NCBI GenBank assembly: GCA_036010965.1
Contig: DASCMO010000201.1
Coordinates: 1 to 15,832 of the forward strand
Reading direction: 5' to 3'
DNA length: 15,832 nt
Origin: GCA-2686265 sp036010965
GTDB lineage: Bacteria > Planctomycetota > UBA1135 > GCA-002686595
This document shows positions 13,104 through 15,832 of the stretch, piece by piece. The translations under genes and the position numbers were made by a program. Numbering within the stretch: position 1 is the stretch's first letter; each line of letters starts with the position of its first letter. The notes below the pieces were generated by a model. The model made no database searches. It was given only the letters and a program-made list of their open reading frames with translations, and was not told the DNA's origin.

Positions 13104-13835
13104 TTACTTGCTGACCCCGTAGACCTTTGCGACGAGCTTTCCTGGGTTCTTGGTAAAGGACTTCAGGCAACCCTTGCAGCACAATCGGAGCAGTTGCGTG
13201 CCGTAGAGCACCTCGATCGGCTCGCCCATCGATCCGAGCGTCTCACCACTCACCGGGCAGGTCGTGCCGGGATAGCTCTTGCGGAGTTCCGCGCGCAGGG
13301 CGGCCTCGACCTTGGCTCTGGCCTTTGCGGGCTTCTTCCCGTAGAGGGCCTTGCATGTCTTGCAGCAGACCTCGACATAGCGCCCGCCCCAGACCGCCTC
13401 GACCGGGGGGCCCGCGTCGCCGCCCAGCGCCTCGCCACTGATCGGGCAGGTCTTCAGCGGCCAGGACTTCTTCTGGGACTTGATGGCCGCCGCGTCGAGC
13501 TTGGCGATGATGGCGTCCTTCTTGGCAGTCACTCCCTTCTTGCAAGGGCCGCAGCACAGTCGCACGAGGCGCCCGTCCACGACCATGTCGACCGGGTCGC
13601 CCATCGATCCGAGGGGCTCACCGCTGACGGGGCACTCCTTGAGCGAATAGAGGGGCAGCTGGTCGAAGATGACGGTCTTGTCATCGGGGGTGGTCGCCTG
13701 GCCGCCGGCGGCGGTACCGAAGGCCTCGCCGCCACTCCCTTGAGCGGCACCGACTTGTGTCGCGAATCCGGCCCAGGACAGGCCGGCGATGGTCAGGCCG
13801 AGGAGGGCGACGTGGGGGAGCTTGAGCATGTTCAT
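13104..13835 (-). CDS. Exported protein with three CPxSGE...CCxxC repeats
   Basis: 243 residues. The N terminus is a Sec-type signal (hydrophobic core about 8-23, likely cleavage near 30-33), then a Gly/Ala-rich linker to about 50. Three homologous domains follow, each starting with a short lead-in and CP[VI]SGE and ending with CCxxC plus a basic helix. Cysteines are 68/94/95/98, 130/157/158/161 and 193/219/220/223. The first Cys to the CC pair spans 26, 27 and 26 residues. Each module could bind one metal ion, as in YHS/TRASH-like metal-binding domains; this is inference. Similar repeats occur in hypothetical planctomycete proteins, as far as I recall. ATG 13835 has only a weak GGAA upstream. 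It lies 63 bp downstream of the glycosyltransferase and may share its transcript. Function unknown; metal handling is the leading idea. Confidence 0.85.
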   Translation of the reverse strand: MNMLKLPHVALLGLTIAGLSWAGFATQVGAAQGSGGEAFGTAAGGQATTPDDKTVIFDQLPLYSLKECPVSGEPLGSMGDPVDMVVDGRLVRLCCGPCKKGVTAKKDAIIAKLDAAAIKSQKKSWPLKTCPISGEALGGDAGPPVEAVWGGRYVEVCCKTCKALYGKKPAKARAKVEAALRAELRKSYPGTTCPVSGETLGSMGEPIEVLYGTQLLRLCCKGCLKSFTKNPGKLVAKVYGVSK

Positions 13836-13898
13836 GATTCGATTTCCGGGTCCTTGTGCGTGGGAAACTCCGTGTCTCCCTGAAGACCACTCAGCCTA

Positions 13899-15080
13899 TC
13901 AGCTTCCAGGCTGCGCCGTTCTCTCCCCAGACTCCTTACGCCTTCTGAACCGGGCCGTTTCCCTCGTGCGCCCCGCGAGCTCGTCACAGGCCGCATCGAG
14001 CGCGCGCGCCGTGGCGTCCGCCGACCAGGGGAGGGTGACCTCGCGCATCTTCTCCCGCCTGGCAGGCGCTCGCAGGCAAGCGGCGTTCGAGGCGTGGTCG
14101 ATCAACCGGCGGACGAACTCGGCGGGGGAGCGGTAAAGCCCCTCGGCGTGCAGGGCAGCGGGCAGGAGCTCGGGGTAGCTCAAGCGCTCGGGCAGGAGCG
14201 GGCTGCAGCCCGCGGCCATGGCCTCGGCCACCGCGAGCCCGAAGAACTCGTGGCGCGCCGTGGAAACGACCAGGTCGCAGCCGCCGATCAGGCTTGCGTA
14301 GTCGCTCGCCCGCTCCACGAACCCGGAGTGGCGGATGTACCCGCGCAGGTGGGCGAGGAGCTGTTCCACGCCAGGCGGGGTCTGCTCGAAGCGCTCCCCG
14401 AGCAGTACGAGCTCGAGGCGTGCTCCCTCGTCCAGTGCGGCGCGGACGGACTCGAGAAACCCGACCGGGTCCTTGTCGTGTTCCCAGCGGTGGCTGAAGA
14501 GAACCCGCAGGGGTTCGCCGGCATCTCCGCCCTGCCCAGCGGGCATCGCGTCCAGATCGACTCCGGGGGCGATGACGGCGGACGAGCGGAGGCTGGCCTC
14601 GAACTCGGCCTGCGGATTGGGGCGCGGGAGAGCCCCCAGCAACTCGGCGGCCGCAGAGCCGAACTCACGGCGCTGGAAGTCTGAGTTGAAGAGGACCCGA
14701 TCGGCGCGCACGCAGCTCTGGATGTTGGTGTAGCCGAAGTGCGTGTCCGGCCGCTGCTCGCCGTGCTCGGGATTGGAGGGGTAGGTGAGCTGGTTTTCGT
14801 GCAGGTAGAGCAGGGACGGCAGGCCCGCCCACTGCGCGGGCAACTCGCCGAATAGGGCCGGCAGATCGACATATCCGGAGACCAGCAGCGCGTCCGGGCG
14901 CTCGATGGCGCGCTCCTCGATGGCGCGTGCGAGCTCCCAGGCGCCCGACCGCATGCGCCACTTCCAGCGCCGGGGAGGGAGCCCGACCAGCTCGAGCTCG
15001 TGGCGGGTGCGAGTCCGCCATTGCTGGAGGAACTTGCGGTGGGAGCCGCCGAACCAGGGTTCAAGAGCGAGGACTTTCAT
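13899..15080 (-). CDS. DUF3524/GT4 glycosyltransferase, tRNA-queuosine mannosyltransferase-like
   Basis: 393 residues, GT-B fold. The N-terminal DUF3524 signatures are EPWFGGSHRKF (7-17), LPPRRWKWRMRSGAWELA (34-51), LYLHENQLTYP (91-101) and FGYTNIQSCVRADRVLFNSDFQRREF (115-140). The C-terminal GT4 half has FSHRWEHDKDP (195-205) and an E-x7-E motif, Glu278 and Glu286 in HEFFGLAVAEAMAAG (277-291). This pattern is that of GTDC1/QTMAN, which adds mannose from GDP-mannose to queuosine in tRNA-Asp. Transfer of that specificity to this bacterial protein is inference; a cell-envelope sugar is the alternative. The Arg-rich C-terminal tail (370-388) could bind RNA. No queuosine biosynthesis gene is in the window. 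ATG 15080 fits the family N terminus, but no Shine-Dalgarno is visible. Confidence 0.85.
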   Translation of the reverse strand: MKVLALEPWFGGSHRKFLQQWRTRTRHELELVGLPPRRWKWRMRSGAWELARAIEERAIERPDALLVSGYVDLPALFGELPAQWAGLPSLLYLHENQLTYPSNPEHGEQRPDTHFGYTNIQSCVRADRVLFNSDFQRREFGSAAAELLGALPRPNPQAEFEASLRSSAVIAPGVDLDAMPAGQGGDAGEPLRVLFSHRWEHDKDPVGFLESVRAALDEGARLELVLLGERFEQTPPGVEQLLAHLRGYIRHSGFVERASDYASLIGGCDLVVSTARHEFFGLAVAEAMAAGCSPLLPERLSYPELLPAALHAEGLYRSPAEFVRRLIDHASNAACLRAPARREKMREVTLPWSADATARALDAACDELAGRTRETARFRRRKESGERTAQPGS

Positions 15081-15154
15081 GGTCGCAGTCGGGCGCGAGC
15101 GTACCGTCCGCTCGGATCGGATAGAATGCTCGGCCGCACCGGAGACGTGCCCCC
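15081..15154. promoter_or_regulatory. Divergent region, glycosyltransferase / HD phosphohydrolase
   Basis: 74 bp between divergent starts. On the plus strand TAGAAT (15122-15127) matches a -10 hexamer at 5 of 6 bases, but there is no convincing -35 at 16-18 bp upstream. The same TAG (15122-15124) is the in-frame stop that limits how far upstream the HD gene can start. Nothing clear is visible for the minus-strand gene. Confidence 0.3.
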
Positions 15155-15832
15155 TTGGCCGGACGCAAACGATACAGCGTGCTACGCGACCCCGTTCACG
15201 GGGACGTGTACCTGACTCACGAGGAACTCTCGATCCTCGACACGCCCCAGATGCAGCGCCTGCGCGGCATCAAGCAGCTGGGCACGGCGTACCTCGTGTA
15301 CCCGGGCGCCGTCCACACGCGCTTCGATCACTCGATCGGCAGCCTCCACATGGCGCAGCAGATCATCGACGCGGTGAACCTGTCGTTCGATCTCGATCCC
15401 GCCGGAACGATCCGGATCAGTGACGAGGAGGCGCGCGTCGTGCGCATGGCGACCCTCGTCCACGACATCACTCACATCCCGTTCGGGCACAACCTCGAGG
15501 ACCAGGACGGGATCTTCTGGCGCCACGACTCCGCCTACCGCTTCCAGCACATGCTCGGCCCTGACACTCGCGTGGGCGCGGTCTTGCGTGAGCTGGGCGT
15601 CGCCGACGACGTGCTCGCCATCCTCGCGCCCGAGGAGGACGGCCCGCAGATCCCGCCCTACTGGCGCCAGATCGTCTCGGGTACGGTCGCTTCGGACATC
15701 CTCGACTACCTGGCGCGGGACGCCTACTTCACGGGACTGCGGCTCGAGGTCGACCCGCGCGTGACCAGCTACTTCAAGGTGCACCGCGCGAGCGGCAACC
15801 TCTTCATCGACCTCACCAAGCACGACCTCTTG
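15155..15832 (+). CDS. HD-domain phosphohydrolase, dGTPase/YwfO-like (3' end beyond window)
   Basis: 226 residues visible of an HD-superfamily metal-dependent phosphohydrolase of the COG1078 type (related to dGTPases and SAMHD1). Typical motifs: RDPVHGDVYLT (11-21), QRLRGIKQLG (34-43), HTRFDHSIGSLHMA (54-67), the HD pair in LVHDITHIPFGHNLED (101-116, with His103 and Asp104), and SGTVASDILDYLARDAYFTG (175-194). Likely substrates are (d)NTPs, but related proteins differ, so this is open. No ATG is in frame between the upstream stop and RDPVHG. TTG 15155 gives a family-like N terminus and has GGAG 10 nt upstream; GTG 15179 is the alternative. It is divergent from the glycosyltransferase. Confidence 0.88.
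   Translation, partial: MAGRKRYSVLRDPVHGDVYLTHEELSILDTPQMQRLRGIKQLGTAYLVYPGAVHTRFDHSIGSLHMAQQIIDAVNLSFDLDPAGTIRISDEEARVVRMATLVHDITHIPFGHNLEDQDGIFWRHDSAYRFQHMLGPDTRVGAVLRELGVADDVLAILAPEEDGPQIPPYWRQIVSGTVASDILDYLARDAYFTGLRLEVDPRVTSYFKVHRASGNLFIDLTKHDLL

Overview
This is a GC-rich bacterial chromosomal window. Nearly all of it is coding, and codon third positions are mostly G or C. I see no transposase, integrase, phage gene, CRISPR array, tRNA or rRNA. The gene content fits an aerobic heterotroph. A planctomycete-like origin is my best guess, resting mainly on the exported CPxSGE/CCxxC triple-repeat protein and on the fused swivel-first aconitase-type enzyme. No phylogenetic marker is present, so this is inference only.

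Layout. (1) Positions 1-1542, minus strand: a DEAD-box RNA helicase with a TTG start and an Arg/Gly/Asp-rich tail built from 18-bp repeats; it runs off the left edge. (2) 1606/1615-2415, plus: an exonuclease III-family AP endonuclease, divergent from the helicase. (3) 2400-3952, minus: a two-gene unit, a SirB1-like transglutaminase-fold protein followed by a stand-alone LON-domain protein, joined by a GTGA start/stop overlap. (4) 3953-4303: a 350-bp divergent intergenic region. (5) 4304-13015, plus: an eight-gene, tightly spaced, probable operon. Its order is thiolase, 3-hydroxyacyl-CoA dehydrogenase, exported cyclophilin, cytosolic cyclophilin, enoyl-CoA hydratase, second thiolase, fused aconitase/isopropylmalate dehydratase-type enzyme, isocitrate/isopropylmalate dehydrogenase-type enzyme. 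It ends at a perfect 16-bp-stem hairpin (13047-13081). (6) 13104-15080, minus: an exported triple-repeat Cys protein, and upstream of it a DUF3524/GT4 glycosyltransferase resembling tRNA-queuosine mannosyltransferase. (7) 15155 to the right edge, plus: an HD-domain phosphohydrolase, truncated by the window.

How the genes fit together. The operon encodes the hydratase, dehydrogenase and thiolase steps of beta-oxidation, or of the reverse C4 route, but no acyl-CoA dehydrogenase. It then encodes a hydro-lyase and an oxidative decarboxylase that could be aconitase plus isocitrate dehydrogenase (acetyl-CoA entering the TCA cycle) or the leucine-pathway equivalents. The sequence does not settle which. 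The two cyclophilins in the middle have no obvious metabolic role there.

I found no clear undescribed defence or mobile system. The points most worth following are the SirB1-like/LON pair, the cyclophilin pair inside the beta-oxidation operon, the swivel-first dehydratase with altered motifs, the CPxSGE triple-repeat protein and the queuosine-mannosyltransferase-like gene.
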